Source of the DNA: Thiobacillus sp. 65-1059
GTDB taxonomy: Bacteria; Pseudomonadota; Gammaproteobacteria; Burkholderiales; Thiobacillaceae
DNA: 64,000 nt
Assembly: GCA_001897675.1 (NCBI GenBank)
Contig: MKUE01000123.1
Coordinates: forward strand, 16,349-80,348
Direction of reading: 5' to 3'
Below, piece by piece: positions 33,305 through 41,539 of this stretch (positions are counted from its first letter, which is position 1; each line of letters begins with the position of its first letter). A program made the position numbers and the translations under genes. A model generated the notes under the pieces. The model was given only the letters and a program-made list of their open reading frames with translations, had not been told where the DNA came from and did not search any database.

Positions 33305-34215
33305 ACGCGCGCCTGCCCCCCCTGCCCGGCACCGCAGACCTTGCGCAAGCCTTCCGCACCGCCTGCGAACTCGACGTGCTCGCGTTCAAGCCCGGCAACG
33401 TCAGCGTCGAATCGCCCGGGCACGGCATGCAGGCGCGCGATTTTCAGCTCAGCGCCGAAGCCGCCGCCCCGCATGTGGCCGATCGCGCGCTGCCGCTCGG
33501 CGAACGGATCTATCGCGCGATCGCGGCGACGCGCCAGGCGGTCGGCTGCAACACCAACCTCGGCATCGTGCTGCTGACGGTGCCGCTGCTCCATGCCGCG
33601 CAGCACCGCCTGCCGCACGAGTCCCTGCCGCAGCGCCTGCGCCGCGACCTCGACGAGACGACGCGCGACGACACCGAATGGGTCTATCGCGCCATCCGCC
33701 TGGCCGCACCGGGCGGGCTCGGCAGCAGCCCGCGCCACGATGTCCACGCCGCCCCCACCGTGGGCCTGCTGTCGGCCATGCGCGAAGCCGCGCAGCGCGA
33801 CCGCATCGCCGGCCAGTACGCCAGCGGCTATGCCGACGTCTTTCGCTTCGGCGTGGCCGCGCTGAAGCAGGGCCGCGCCCGCTGGGGCGAGGAAACGCAG
33901 GCGCTGACCGGCGTCTACCTGGCCTACCTGAGCGATTTTCCCGACAGCCACGTGTTGCGCAAATTTGGCGCGGCCACCGCGGCGCAGGTGCAGCGCATGG
34001 CCCGCGGCTGCGTCGCCGACACGGCGCCATGTCTCGACTGGGACTGTGTCCGGCGGCACCTCGCGAACCTCGATCGAGGTTTGAAATCGGCCGGCGTCAA
34101 CCCCGGCACCAGCGCCGATCTGACCGTCGCCACCTGGCTCGCGGATCGCCTGCTGTCGGCGGCGGACGACCCCGCCGAGGCCAGCCGGCCCGCGGGAGGG
34201 CAAGCGGATATTTGA
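33301..34215 (+). CDS. Triphosphoribosyl-dephospho-CoA synthase family protein (orf17 type)
   Basis: This 304-residue CitG/MdcB-family protein has the glycine-rich AFKPGNVSVESPGHGM start, NTNLGIVLLTVPL and a GLGSSPRHDV segment. The homologue in methylotroph clusters is called orf17. CitG enzymes attach a phosphoribosyl-dephospho-CoA arm to ATP; the reaction here, in C1 cofactor synthesis, is unknown. The ATG overlaps the preceding stop by 4 nt. It is followed by a 111-nt spacer before fae. Confidence 0.85.
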   Translation: MNARLPPLPGTADLAQAFRTACELDVLAFKPGNVSVESPGHGMQARDFQLSAEAAAPHVADRALPLGERIYRAIAATRQAVGCNTNLGIVLLTVPLLHAAQHRLPHESLPQRLRRDLDETTRDDTEWVYRAIRLAAPGGLGSSPRHDVHAAPTVGLLSAMREAAQRDRIAGQYASGYADVFRFGVAALKQGRARWGEETQALTGVYLAYLSDFPDSHVLRKFGAATAAQVQRMARGCVADTAPCLDWDCVRRHLANLDRGLKSAGVNPGTSADLTVATWLADRLLSAADDPAEASRPAGGQADI

Positions 34216-34326
34216 TGTTTCGAAACGTCTTCCAGGCGTTGCAACAAGCGGCCCGCCGGCGGATAACTCGGCGCCGGCGGACCGCTCCAATCCAACCGAG
34301 TCTGTGCAATTCAAGGAGAGAGAAAG

Positions 34327-34839
34327 ATGGCTAAAATCGATCGCGTAATGGTAGGCGAGTCCCTGGTGGGCGACGGCAACGAAGTGGCGCACATCGACCT
34401 GATCATGGGACCCCGCGGCAGCGCCGTCGAGGCGGCGTTCTGCAACGGTCTGGTCAACAACAAGGACGGCTTCACCTCGCTGTTGGCGGTGGTGGCCCCC
34501 AACCTGCCCTGCAAGCCCAACACCATGATGTTCAACAAGGTGACCATCAAGGGCGCCAAGCAGGCAGTGCAGATGTTCGGCCCGGCCCAGCGCGGCGTCG
34601 CCATGGCAGTGGCGGATTGCGTCGAAGACGGCACCATCCCCGCCGACGAGGCCGACGACCTCTTCATCTGCGTGGGCGTGTTCATTCACTGGGAAGCCGC
34701 CGACGACGCCAAGATCCAGGACTACAACTACGAAGCCACCAAGCAGTCGATCAAGCGCGCCGTTGCCGGCACGCCCACGGCAGCGGAAGTCGTGTCCAAG
34801 AAAGGTAGCGCGGGTCACCCGTTCGCCGCCCACAACTGA
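34327..34839 (+). CDS. fae: Formaldehyde-activating enzyme
   Basis: This 170-residue Fae keeps the catalytic histidine, His22, in [12 protein letters not shown], and the canonical end [13 protein letters not shown]. It condenses formaldehyde with H4MPT to methylene-H4MPT and is the entry point of the pathway. A strong AAGGAG ribosome site fits an abundant protein. Compare the Fae-like copy at 4218, which lacks this histidine. Confidence 0.95.
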   Translation: MAKIDRVMVGESLVGDGNEVAHIDLIMGPRGSAVEAAFCNGLVNNKDGFTSLLAVVAPNLPCKPNTMMFNKVTIKGAKQAVQMFGPAQRGVAMAVADCVEDGTIPADEADDLFICVGVFIHWEAADDAKIQDYNYEATKQSIKRAVAGTPTAAEVVSKKGSAGHPFAAHN

Positions 34840-34852
34840 TCGGGAGAGCGTC

Positions 34853-36085
34853 GTGCGTTGCCTGGAGTGCGGAACCACGGTAATGGAGCTCGACCACGAG
34901 CATCTGTTCGCCTGCTGCGGCCTCACCTTGCAGGAGTATGCCCTGCGCCACGCGCTGCCGCTCGACCTGTTGGTGACGCCGGACAGGATCGGGGCGGCCG
35001 ATGCCGCCCCCCTTCCGCCCATGCCCGTCGCGGTGCCGGACGAGACCGCGCGCGCGGTTCTCGCCGGCCTGCGTCTGGCCGGCAAGGTCGACGACAGCGG
35101 CGCGCTGTGCCGGGTCGAGGGCGAGATCGCCTGGCTGGATCTGCTGTTCTGCGATCTGGCACAACTCGCGCCCTACGGTTTCCGCTTCCGTCAGGAATAC
35201 CACTACGCACCCGGTACCCACCGGGTCGTGGCGAAGAACCGTCTGGTAACGCAAAAACGCAATCTGGTCGGCCCCTGGCTACCCGCCAGGGTGCCCCCGC
35301 CGGAACGGCGTATGAAATACGCAACCTATCTGGCCCATGCCGGCGAACTACATGCCGGCTACCTATTTCTCCCCTTCGCTTCGCCCGACGATGCGGAGGA
35401 TGCAGCCGAATATCTGGCGCGCGAGCTGGGCGTGGCCACCCGCGCCCTGACCCACGACCTAGGCAGCGGCGCGCCCCTGCTGCGCACGCTGACGCGCGCC
35501 GACGCCGCGCGCCTGCTCGACGGCCTGCAGGCCGAGCTGGAGGCGATGCCCGGCGTCTGGGCGCGCTTTCATCCGGACACCCCGGAAGTGACGGTAAGCA
35601 AGGAAGTGGTGTTCGATTCCGCCCACTTCCTCACCGACCATCCCGCCAAGTGCAGCAACCTGCACGGCGGCCGCTACGTGCTGCACGTGAAGGTGCGTGG
35701 CCGGATCGATCCGGTCACCGGCTGCGTGCTCGATTACGGCTATCTCAAGCGGGTGGTGAACGCCCGCGTGGTCGAACGCTTCGACCACCACACCCTGAAC
35801 TACGCCGGCCCGGAGCTGGCCTGGCGCTCCACCACCGAACTCCTCAGCGTCTACATCTGGGAGCGGCTGATCGATTTCCTGCCCGAACTGTGCGAACTCA
35901 CCCTCTACGAAACGCCGCAGTCATGGTGTCAATACGTCGGCCCCGATCTGGAAACCTGGCACAGCCAGGGCAGCCAGCCTCTGCTCGGCCGCTTCACCGA
36001 TCCGGCTCTGGGGCGCTCGCCCTGGCGCCAGTGGCTGCGTTCCTGGGACGATCATCATGAAAAGCGGCGAGCTCGGCGCGACTGA
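34853..36085 (+). CDS. PTPS/QueD-domain protein with N-terminal zinc-finger-like extension
   Basis: This 410-residue protein starts at a GTG 14 nt after fae with a GGGAGAG ribosome site. The C-terminal part (about 245-380) is a 6-pyruvoyltetrahydropterin synthase domain: FDSAH (His258), CSNLHGGRY (His271) and FDHHTLNY. The usual HGH zinc motif is HGG here (Gly273), so one zinc ligand is missing. The first 45 residues have CLEC (3-6), CC (21-22) and GLTLQEY, which resembles Ros/MucR-type fingers. The middle 60-240 is not recognised. A pterin side-chain step in H4MPT synthesis is likely by context. Confidence 0.7.
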   Translation: MRCLECGTTVMELDHEHLFACCGLTLQEYALRHALPLDLLVTPDRIGAADAAPLPPMPVAVPDETARAVLAGLRLAGKVDDSGALCRVEGEIAWLDLLFCDLAQLAPYGFRFRQEYHYAPGTHRVVAKNRLVTQKRNLVGPWLPARVPPPERRMKYATYLAHAGELHAGYLFLPFASPDDAEDAAEYLARELGVATRALTHDLGSGAPLLRTLTRADAARLLDGLQAELEAMPGVWARFHPDTPEVTVSKEVVFDSAHFLTDHPAKCSNLHGGRYVLHVKVRGRIDPVTGCVLDYGYLKRVVNARVVERFDHHTLNYAGPELAWRSTTELLSVYIWERLIDFLPELCELTLYETPQSWCQYVGPDLETWHSQGSQPLLGRFTDPALGRSPWRQWLRSWDDHHEKRRARRD

Positions 36086-36755
36086 GCGCACCATCGTGGA
36101 GGGCCGAGGCCAGCAGCACGCCGGCCATCCCGGCTGCGGCCAGCGCGGCGAGATCCGCCGCGTGGCGCACGCCGCCGGCCGCATACAGCCGGCAGGCCGG
36201 ATTCAGGCGCCGCAATTGCGCCAGGCGCGCCAGGTCGGGGCCGGCGCCGGCGCCGACCCGCGCCAGCGTCATGGCGACCACATCGTCCGGCCAGCGCGCC
36301 GCATCGCGCAGCAGATCGGCCGGTCCGAGAAAATCCTCGCCGCGGTAATCCAGCGACAACACGCTGCCGCCGGGATAATCGCCGCGTGCGGGCGCTGCAG
36401 CCAGGCTTTCGCTGCCCAGCACCGGCCGCCCCAAGCCGCCGCATCGCCAGCTTGCGGCGGCAGCGACATCGGCGAAGCCGGCATCGACCCACCATTCCAG
36501 AGCCGGATGGGCGCGCTGCAGATTTTCCAGCGCGGCCCGGTGATCGCCCCGGCCGAGAATGGCATCCAGGTCGGCAACATAGAACCGGCGGAACGGATAC
36601 AGCGCGAGCAAGCCCTCCACCACGGCCTCGGGCCGGCTGGAGTTGCACAACACGGAGCGCAGCGCCCGGTATTCGTCGCGCCGGCCGGCACGCGCGCGCA
36701 CCACCTGCCCGCCCATCAGGTCGAGCACGGGAATCAGGCTTAAGAAAGCGGCCAT
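35994..36755 (-). CDS. HisA-like TIM-barrel protein of H4MPT cluster (orf9 type)
   Basis: This 253-residue HisA/HisF-family barrel has PVLDLMGGQVVRA at the start, YVADLDAILGRGDH (about 59-72), and GGVRHAADLAAL near the end. Homologues (orf9) occur in methylotroph and methanogen C1 clusters and are not histidine genes; the exact reaction is not known to me. It is the only minus-strand gene inside the plus-strand island. Its 3' end overlaps the PTPS gene by 92 nt, and its ATG shares the sequence CATG with the start of the divergent ATP-grasp gene. Confidence 0.83.
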   Translation of the reverse strand: MAAFLSLIPVLDLMGGQVVRARAGRRDEYRALRSVLCNSSRPEAVVEGLLALYPFRRFYVADLDAILGRGDHRAALENLQRAHPALEWWVDAGFADVAAAASWRCGGLGRPVLGSESLAAAPARGDYPGGSVLSLDYRGEDFLGPADLLRDAARWPDDVVAMTLARVGAGAGPDLARLAQLRRLNPACRLYAAGGVRHAADLAALAAAGMAGVLLASALHDGALSRAELAAFHDDRPRNAATGARASAPEPDR

Positions 36756-37728
36756 GAAAGTTTTCGTCTTCGAATTCGTCACCGGCGGCGGCTATGCCGG
36801 ACAGGCGCTGCCCGACTTCCTGGGCGACGGCGAGTTGATGTGGCGGGCGCTGATCGATGATCTCACCGCATTGCCGGGAATGGAAGTCCTGACCCTGCGC
36901 GATGCGCGCCTCGCCATGCCGGAACGGCCCGGCCTGACGGTCGTCGCCACCGACGCGGCACGCTTCCGCTACGATTTCACGCGCTGCCTCGACGCCGCCG
37001 ACGCGGCCTGGATGGTGGCGCCGGAAAGCGACGGCCTGCTGGAATCCCTCAACCGGCAGGTCGAGGCCGCCGGCAAACGGCTGCTCGGCTGCCGGCCGGC
37101 CGCGGTGCGCCTCGCCGCCAGCAAGCACGCCACCGCCGCCCGCCTGGCCGGGGCCGGGGTGGCGACGGTGCCCACCTTCGCCACCCCGGACCTGCTGACG
37201 GGCGCCGTGGTGGCCAAGCCCGACGACGGCATCGGCTGCGAGGACACCCTGCTGTTTGCCGATGCCGCCGCCGCGCAGGCCTGGCATGACACCCATCCCT
37301 GCGCGGTGCGCGTGTTCCAGCCTTACGTCGCAGGCGCGAGCCTGTCGCTGTCCCTGCTGTGCTGCGACGGCCAGGCACAACTGCTGAGCGTGAACCGCCA
37401 GCATGTCGGACTGTCCGGCGACCGCTTCGAATTCCACGGCGTCACCGTCAATGCGCTGGACGACGGCGATGGACGTTACGCCGCACTGGCCGCCCGGGTG
37501 GCGGCCGCAATCCCCGGCCTGTGGGGCTATGTCGGCGTCGACCTGATCGCCGGCGCCTTCGGCCCGATGGTGCTGGAGGTGAATCCGCGCGCGACCGTTT
37601 CCTACGCCGGCCTGCGTGCGGCGCTCGACTGCAACCCGGCGCAACGCGTGCTCGCGCTGCCGGATATGCGTGCCTGCCACGGCCTGCGCCCCATCGCCCT
37701 GGAGACGGCCCATGCCTGCGCCGACTGA
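36754..37728 (+). CDS. mfnD: ATP-grasp ligase, MfnD-like
   Basis: This 324-residue ATP-grasp enzyme has an EFVTGGGYAGQ start, AVVAKPDDGIGCEDT (151-165), FQPYVAGASLSLSLL and LEVNPRATVSYAGL. It matches the tyramine-L-glutamate ligase (MfnD) class of methanofuran synthesis. The ATG at 36754 overlaps the divergent HisA-like start. The next gene (mfnF-like) begins 17 nt before its stop. Confidence 0.82.
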   Translation: MKVFVFEFVTGGGYAGQALPDFLGDGELMWRALIDDLTALPGMEVLTLRDARLAMPERPGLTVVATDAARFRYDFTRCLDAADAAWMVAPESDGLLESLNRQVEAAGKRLLGCRPAAVRLAASKHATAARLAGAGVATVPTFATPDLLTGAVVAKPDDGIGCEDTLLFADAAAAQAWHDTHPCAVRVFQPYVAGASLSLSLLCCDGQAQLLSVNRQHVGLSGDRFEFHGVTVNALDDGDGRYAALAARVAAAIPGLWGYVGVDLIAGAFGPMVLEVNPRATVSYAGLRAALDCNPAQRVLALPDMRACHGLRPIALETAHACAD

Positions 37729-38776
37729 CATCACGATCGGCTGGGACGTCGGCGGCGCGCACCTGAAGGCCGCGCGCATCGAGGCCGACGGCCGCGTCGC
37801 GATGGTCTGGCAGGAGCCGTGTCCGCTCTGGCGCGGCCTGGAGCATCTGCACGCGGCCCTCGACCGGATCCTGGCCGGGAATGCCGCGTGGCCGGGTTCT
37901 CCGCTGCGCCACGCCGTCACCATGAGCGGCGAGATGGCCGACCTGTTCGCCACCCGCAAGGACGGCGTGCATGCCCTGGTCGAACTGCTGTGCCAGCGTC
38001 TCGGCAGCGGCGACGTCCGCTTCTATACCGGCGCCGAGGGCTGGCTCGATGGCGCTTCCGCGCGCCTGCACCCCTACCAGGTCGCCTCGGCCAACTGGCG
38101 CGCCACCGCCGACCTGGTGGCCTCGCGCCAGGGCGAGGCGCTACTGGTGGATATCGGCAGCACCACCACCGACATCGTCCCGCTGCGCGGCCGCATGGTG
38201 GCCACCGCCAGCGCCAGCGACAGCGACCGCCTGGCGGCCGGCGAACTGGTCTACACCGGCATCGCGCGCACCCCGGTCATGGCCATGAGCCCGGAAGCGC
38301 CGGTGGCGGGACGCTGGGTACCGCTCATGGCAGAACACTTCGCCACCAGCGCGGATGTCCATCGGGTACTCGGCTGGCTGCCCGACGGCGCCGACCTGCA
38401 CGACAGCGCCGATGGCGGGCCCAAGACCGTCGAGGCCAGCCGTGTCCGGCTGGCGCGCATGGTCGGACGCGATGCCGGCGACCTGTCCGATGCTGCCTGG
38501 GCGGAACTGGCCGCCTGGTTCGCCGACACGCAACTGGAACGCATCGGCCGCGCCATCCGGCAAGTGCTGTCGCGCGTGCCGCTCGACCCGCATGCACCCC
38601 TGGTGATGGCGGGCGCCGGCGCTTTCCTCGGCCCGCGCCTGGCGGCAAGGAGCGGACGCCCGGTGCTGAACTTCTCGCAACTGCCGATAGCCGGTTCACT
38701 GGTCGAGCACATCGACTGGTGCGCGCCGGCCGTGGCTGCGGGCCTGCTGCTGGCTGGAGAAAAATCATGCTGCTGA
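37712..38776 (+). CDS. mfnF: MfnF-like H4MPT/MFR biosynthesis protein
   Basis: This 354-residue ASKHA-fold protein of the hydantoinase/oxoprolinase-related family has WDVGGAHLKAARI (11-23), VDIGSTTTDIVPL (145-157) and a late MAGAGAFLGPRLA. MfnF in methanogens couples the furan unit to the glutamyl-tyramine chain of methanofuran. Adjacent mfnD- and mfnE-like genes support that role. It overlaps both neighbours. Confidence 0.83.
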   Translation: MPAPTDITIGWDVGGAHLKAARIEADGRVAMVWQEPCPLWRGLEHLHAALDRILAGNAAWPGSPLRHAVTMSGEMADLFATRKDGVHALVELLCQRLGSGDVRFYTGAEGWLDGASARLHPYQVASANWRATADLVASRQGEALLVDIGSTTTDIVPLRGRMVATASASDSDRLAAGELVYTGIARTPVMAMSPEAPVAGRWVPLMAEHFATSADVHRVLGWLPDGADLHDSADGGPKTVEASRVRLARMVGRDAGDLSDAAWAELAAWFADTQLERIGRAIRQVLSRVPLDPHAPLVMAGAGAFLGPRLAARSGRPVLNFSQLPIAGSLVEHIDWCAPAVAAGLLLAGEKSCC

Positions 38777-40191
38777 CTGCCCTTCCCTACCACGCGGACA
38801 GCGCCGAGCTGTTCGAAGCCATCGCCGACGAACCGTGGGCGGTGTTTCTTGACAGCGGCCGGCCACGCAGCACCGCCGGACGCATCGACATCCTCGCCGC
38901 CCGCCCGAGCGCCACGCTGGTCACCCGTGGCGGCATGACCGAGATCCGCCGTCACGACAGCGCCGGCCCGCCCGTCAGCCTCTCCCCCGACGACCCGTTC
39001 GACCTGCTGCGCCAGGCCCTCGCCGCCGACGGCCAGCCAAGCCCGCTGCCATTCGCCGGCGGCGCCATCGGCTATTTCGGCTACGATCTCGCGCGCCGCA
39101 TCGAACGCCTGCCGCGCCTCGCGCGCGACGCCGAAGCCATCCCCGACATGGCGGTCGGCATCTACGACTGGGCCGTCGTGGTCGATCACGAGCAGCGCGC
39201 AAGCTGGCTGGTCGGCGCCGGGCGCGACCCTCGCACCGCCGCCACCTGGGATCGGCTGGCCGCCCTGTTCAACCCCCTCCCCGGCGCTACCGCCGCGTCG
39301 CAGCGGCGCCCGTTCCGCGTCGGCACGGTGAACTGCAATTTCACCCGCGACGCCTATCGCCGGGCTTTCAGCCAGATCCAGCGCTACATCGCCGCCGGCG
39401 ACTGCTACCAGGTCAACCTCGCGCAACGCTTCGCCGCCCCCGCCACCGGCGATCCCTGGCTCGGCTACCAGGCCCTGCGCCGGCTCAACCCGGCGCCGTA
39501 TTCGGCCTATCTCAACCTGCCCGACGTCCGCATCCTGTCGTCGTCGCCGGAACGCTTCCTGGAAGTGCGGCAGGGACGCGTCGAGACCAAGCCGATCAAG
39601 GGCACGCGTCCGCGCGCCGCTGCACCCGAGGCGGATTCGGTGCTGGCGCGGGAATTGCGCGACAGCCTGAAGGACCGCGCCGAGAACCTGATGATCGTGG
39701 ACCTCCTGCGCAACGACCTCGGCAAGGTATGTGCGCCGGGCTCGGTGGCGGTGCCGCGCCTGTTCGAGATCGAGAGCTTCGCCACGGTGCACCATCTGGT
39801 GAGCACGGTAACCGGGCGTCTGGCCGGGAACGTGGATGCGGTGGCGCTGCTGCGCGCGTCGTTCCCCGGGGGCTCGATCACCGGGGCGCCGAAGCTGCGC
39901 GCCATGCAGATCATCGAGGAACTGGAGCCGGACCGGCGCGGCGTGTATTGCGGGGCGGTGGGCTGGCTGGGGTTCAACGGCGACATGGACAGCAACATCG
40001 CGATCCGCACCCTGGTGCTGGCGCGCGACACCCTGCGCTTCTGGGCCGGCGGCGGCATCGTCGCCGACTCGAAGGCCGACGAGGAGTATCAGGAATGCCT
40101 CGACAAGGCGGCCGCCATGCTCAGGCTGGTGCGCGAATCGGGCGGCGGAATGGCCGCCGCGCAAGCGGAGGAACAATGCTCCGAGTCGTGA
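38767..40191 (+). CDS. pabB: Aminodeoxychorismate synthase component I (PIKGT type)
   Basis: This 474-residue chorismate-utilising enzyme has the PIKGTRPR motif (276-283). Its lysine is the nucleophile of E. coli-type PabB and separates it from anthranilate synthase. Other motifs are YQVNLAQRF, SSSPERFL and GGIVADSKADEEY. It makes 4-amino-4-deoxychorismate, the precursor of p-aminobenzoate. The location in the H4MPT island fits, since pABA is used by RFAP synthase. A second, different pabB lies at 60576. Confidence 0.9.
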   Translation: MLLTALPYHADSAELFEAIADEPWAVFLDSGRPRSTAGRIDILAARPSATLVTRGGMTEIRRHDSAGPPVSLSPDDPFDLLRQALAADGQPSPLPFAGGAIGYFGYDLARRIERLPRLARDAEAIPDMAVGIYDWAVVVDHEQRASWLVGAGRDPRTAATWDRLAALFNPLPGATAASQRRPFRVGTVNCNFTRDAYRRAFSQIQRYIAAGDCYQVNLAQRFAAPATGDPWLGYQALRRLNPAPYSAYLNLPDVRILSSSPERFLEVRQGRVETKPIKGTRPRAAAPEADSVLARELRDSLKDRAENLMIVDLLRNDLGKVCAPGSVAVPRLFEIESFATVHHLVSTVTGRLAGNVDAVALLRASFPGGSITGAPKLRAMQIIEELEPDRRGVYCGAVGWLGFNGDMDSNIAIRTLVLARDTLRFWAGGGIVADSKADEEYQECLDKAAAMLRLVRESGGGMAAAQAEEQCSES

Positions 40192-40808
40192 AACTGGGCG
40201 GCAGTCTGCATGATTCGCCGTGGCTCGCCGGCTGGCTCGATGCGCTGGCGCGGGCCGGCGGCCGCGTCGTGCTGGTGCCCGGCGGCGGGCCGTTCGCCGA
40301 CGCGGTGCGTGCGGCGCAGCGGCGCTGCCGTTTCGGCGAAGCGGCAGCGCATCGCCTGAGCCTGCTCGCGATGGAGCAATACGGTCTGATGCTGTGCGAC
40401 CTGGAACCGGATCTGCTCCCCGCCGCCACGACCCAGGTGATCGCCGATGCCATCGCGCACGGCCGCACGCCGGTCTGGCTGCCCTCGAGCATGTGCCTGG
40501 GCGCGCCCGACATCCCGGAAAGCTGGTCGGTGACCTCCGACAGCCTGGCGGTCTGGCTCGCGCACCATCTCGGCGCAGAAGCGCTGGCGCTGGTCAAGCA
40601 CGGCGAGGGCGACGCCGGCGATATCCGGGCGCTGGCCGACGCCGGCCTGGTCGACCGCGCCTTTCCCGGTTTCGCGGCCCGCTACGCCAAACCGATCCAC
40701 ATCCTCAGCCACTGCGCCCCCACCACCCTGGACGACTGGCTGGCCTGGCCGATGGCTGCCCCCGTTCCGCCGAGAGAAGCGCACGACGCCTGCAGGCATG
40801 GGCAGTAA
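40176..40808 (+). CDS. mfnE: Amino acid kinase family protein, MfnE-like
   Basis: This 210-residue small kinase has VVKLGGSLHDS (4-14), VLVPGGGPFADAVR (31-44) and a TSDSLAVWLAHHLGAE segment typical of the amino acid kinase fold. MfnE phosphorylates the aminomethyl-furan methyl phosphate in methanofuran synthesis. It overlaps pabB by 16 nt and sits with mfnD- and mfnF-like genes. Archaeal homologues are somewhat longer. Confidence 0.82.
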   Translation: MLRVVKLGGSLHDSPWLAGWLDALARAGGRVVLVPGGGPFADAVRAAQRRCRFGEAAAHRLSLLAMEQYGLMLCDLEPDLLPAATTQVIADAIAHGRTPVWLPSSMCLGAPDIPESWSVTSDSLAVWLAHHLGAEALALVKHGEGDAGDIRALADAGLVDRAFPGFAARYAKPIHILSHCAPTTLDDWLAWPMAAPVPPREAHDACRHGQ

Positions 40809-40870
40809 AGCGGATCGGAAATTGCCGCCAGCGGCACGACGCCAAGACGCGGGAAATGAGAGATAGCCCG

Positions 40871-41497
40871 ATGAACCCCATGAATGAATCAACCCAGCCT
40901 GCCCCCATGAAAACCAACCCTGTCCATGCCGCCCGCGCCCGCGAAGACAACCCTAAGCTTGCGGGCTGGACCGTAAACCTGCTGGGCGCGCTGCTGCTGG
41001 CGCTCGGCGTACCCGCGCTCGCCGCCGGCCTGCCTCCCCTGTCCCACAGCCTGACCGCGGCAGCGGCAAAAAACCCCGCCCCGGCACTGAAGCTGAAGGA
41101 TCTCGATGGCCAGCTTCACGACCTGGCGGCGCTCAAGGGCAAGGTCGTGCTGGTCAACTTCTGGGCCACCTGGTGCCCGCCCTGCCGCCGCGAAATGCCC
41201 TCGATGGAACGCCTGGCGCAAAAGCTGCGCGGGGATAATTTCGTCGTGCTGGCAGTGGACGTGGGCGAGGACGCCGACACCGTGCATGCCTTCAGCAGCC
41301 GGATGGAAAGCCCCCCGTCCTTCCCGATCCTGCTCGACCCCCATGGCAGGACCATGCAGGCGTGGGGGGTGGCCGGCTTGCCGACCACCTATCTGATCGA
41401 CCGGCAGGGCCGCATCGTTGCCGGCGCAATCGGCGGGCGCGAATTCGACCACCCGGAAATCGAACGGGCGGTGCGCGACCTGCTCAAGCGCGACTGA
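40871..41497 (+). CDS. TlpA/ResA-like thiol-disulfide oxidoreductase
   Basis: This 208-residue thioredoxin-fold protein has a transmembrane anchor or signal at about 38-55 and the active site WCPPC near residue 100 in NFWATWCPPCRREMPSME. It would act in the periplasm on protein or cofactor disulfides, commonly for cytochrome c or copper-site maturation. The start is uncertain, because an ATG at 40907 is also in frame and gives a more usual signal peptide. In this setting it may serve the MauG-like cytochrome, the SCO proteins or MtoX. Confidence 0.83.
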   Translation: MNPMNESTQPAPMKTNPVHAARAREDNPKLAGWTVNLLGALLLALGVPALAAGLPPLSHSLTAAAAKNPAPALKLKDLDGQLHDLAALKGKVVLVNFWATWCPPCRREMPSMERLAQKLRGDNFVVLAVDVGEDADTVHAFSSRMESPPSFPILLDPHGRTMQAWGVAGLPTTYLIDRQGRIVAGAIGGREFDHPEIERAVRDLLKRD

Positions 41498-41539
41498 CCG
41501 GGCGGCGGCCAGTTTACGCCCGCAGACAAGGCCTCAATC

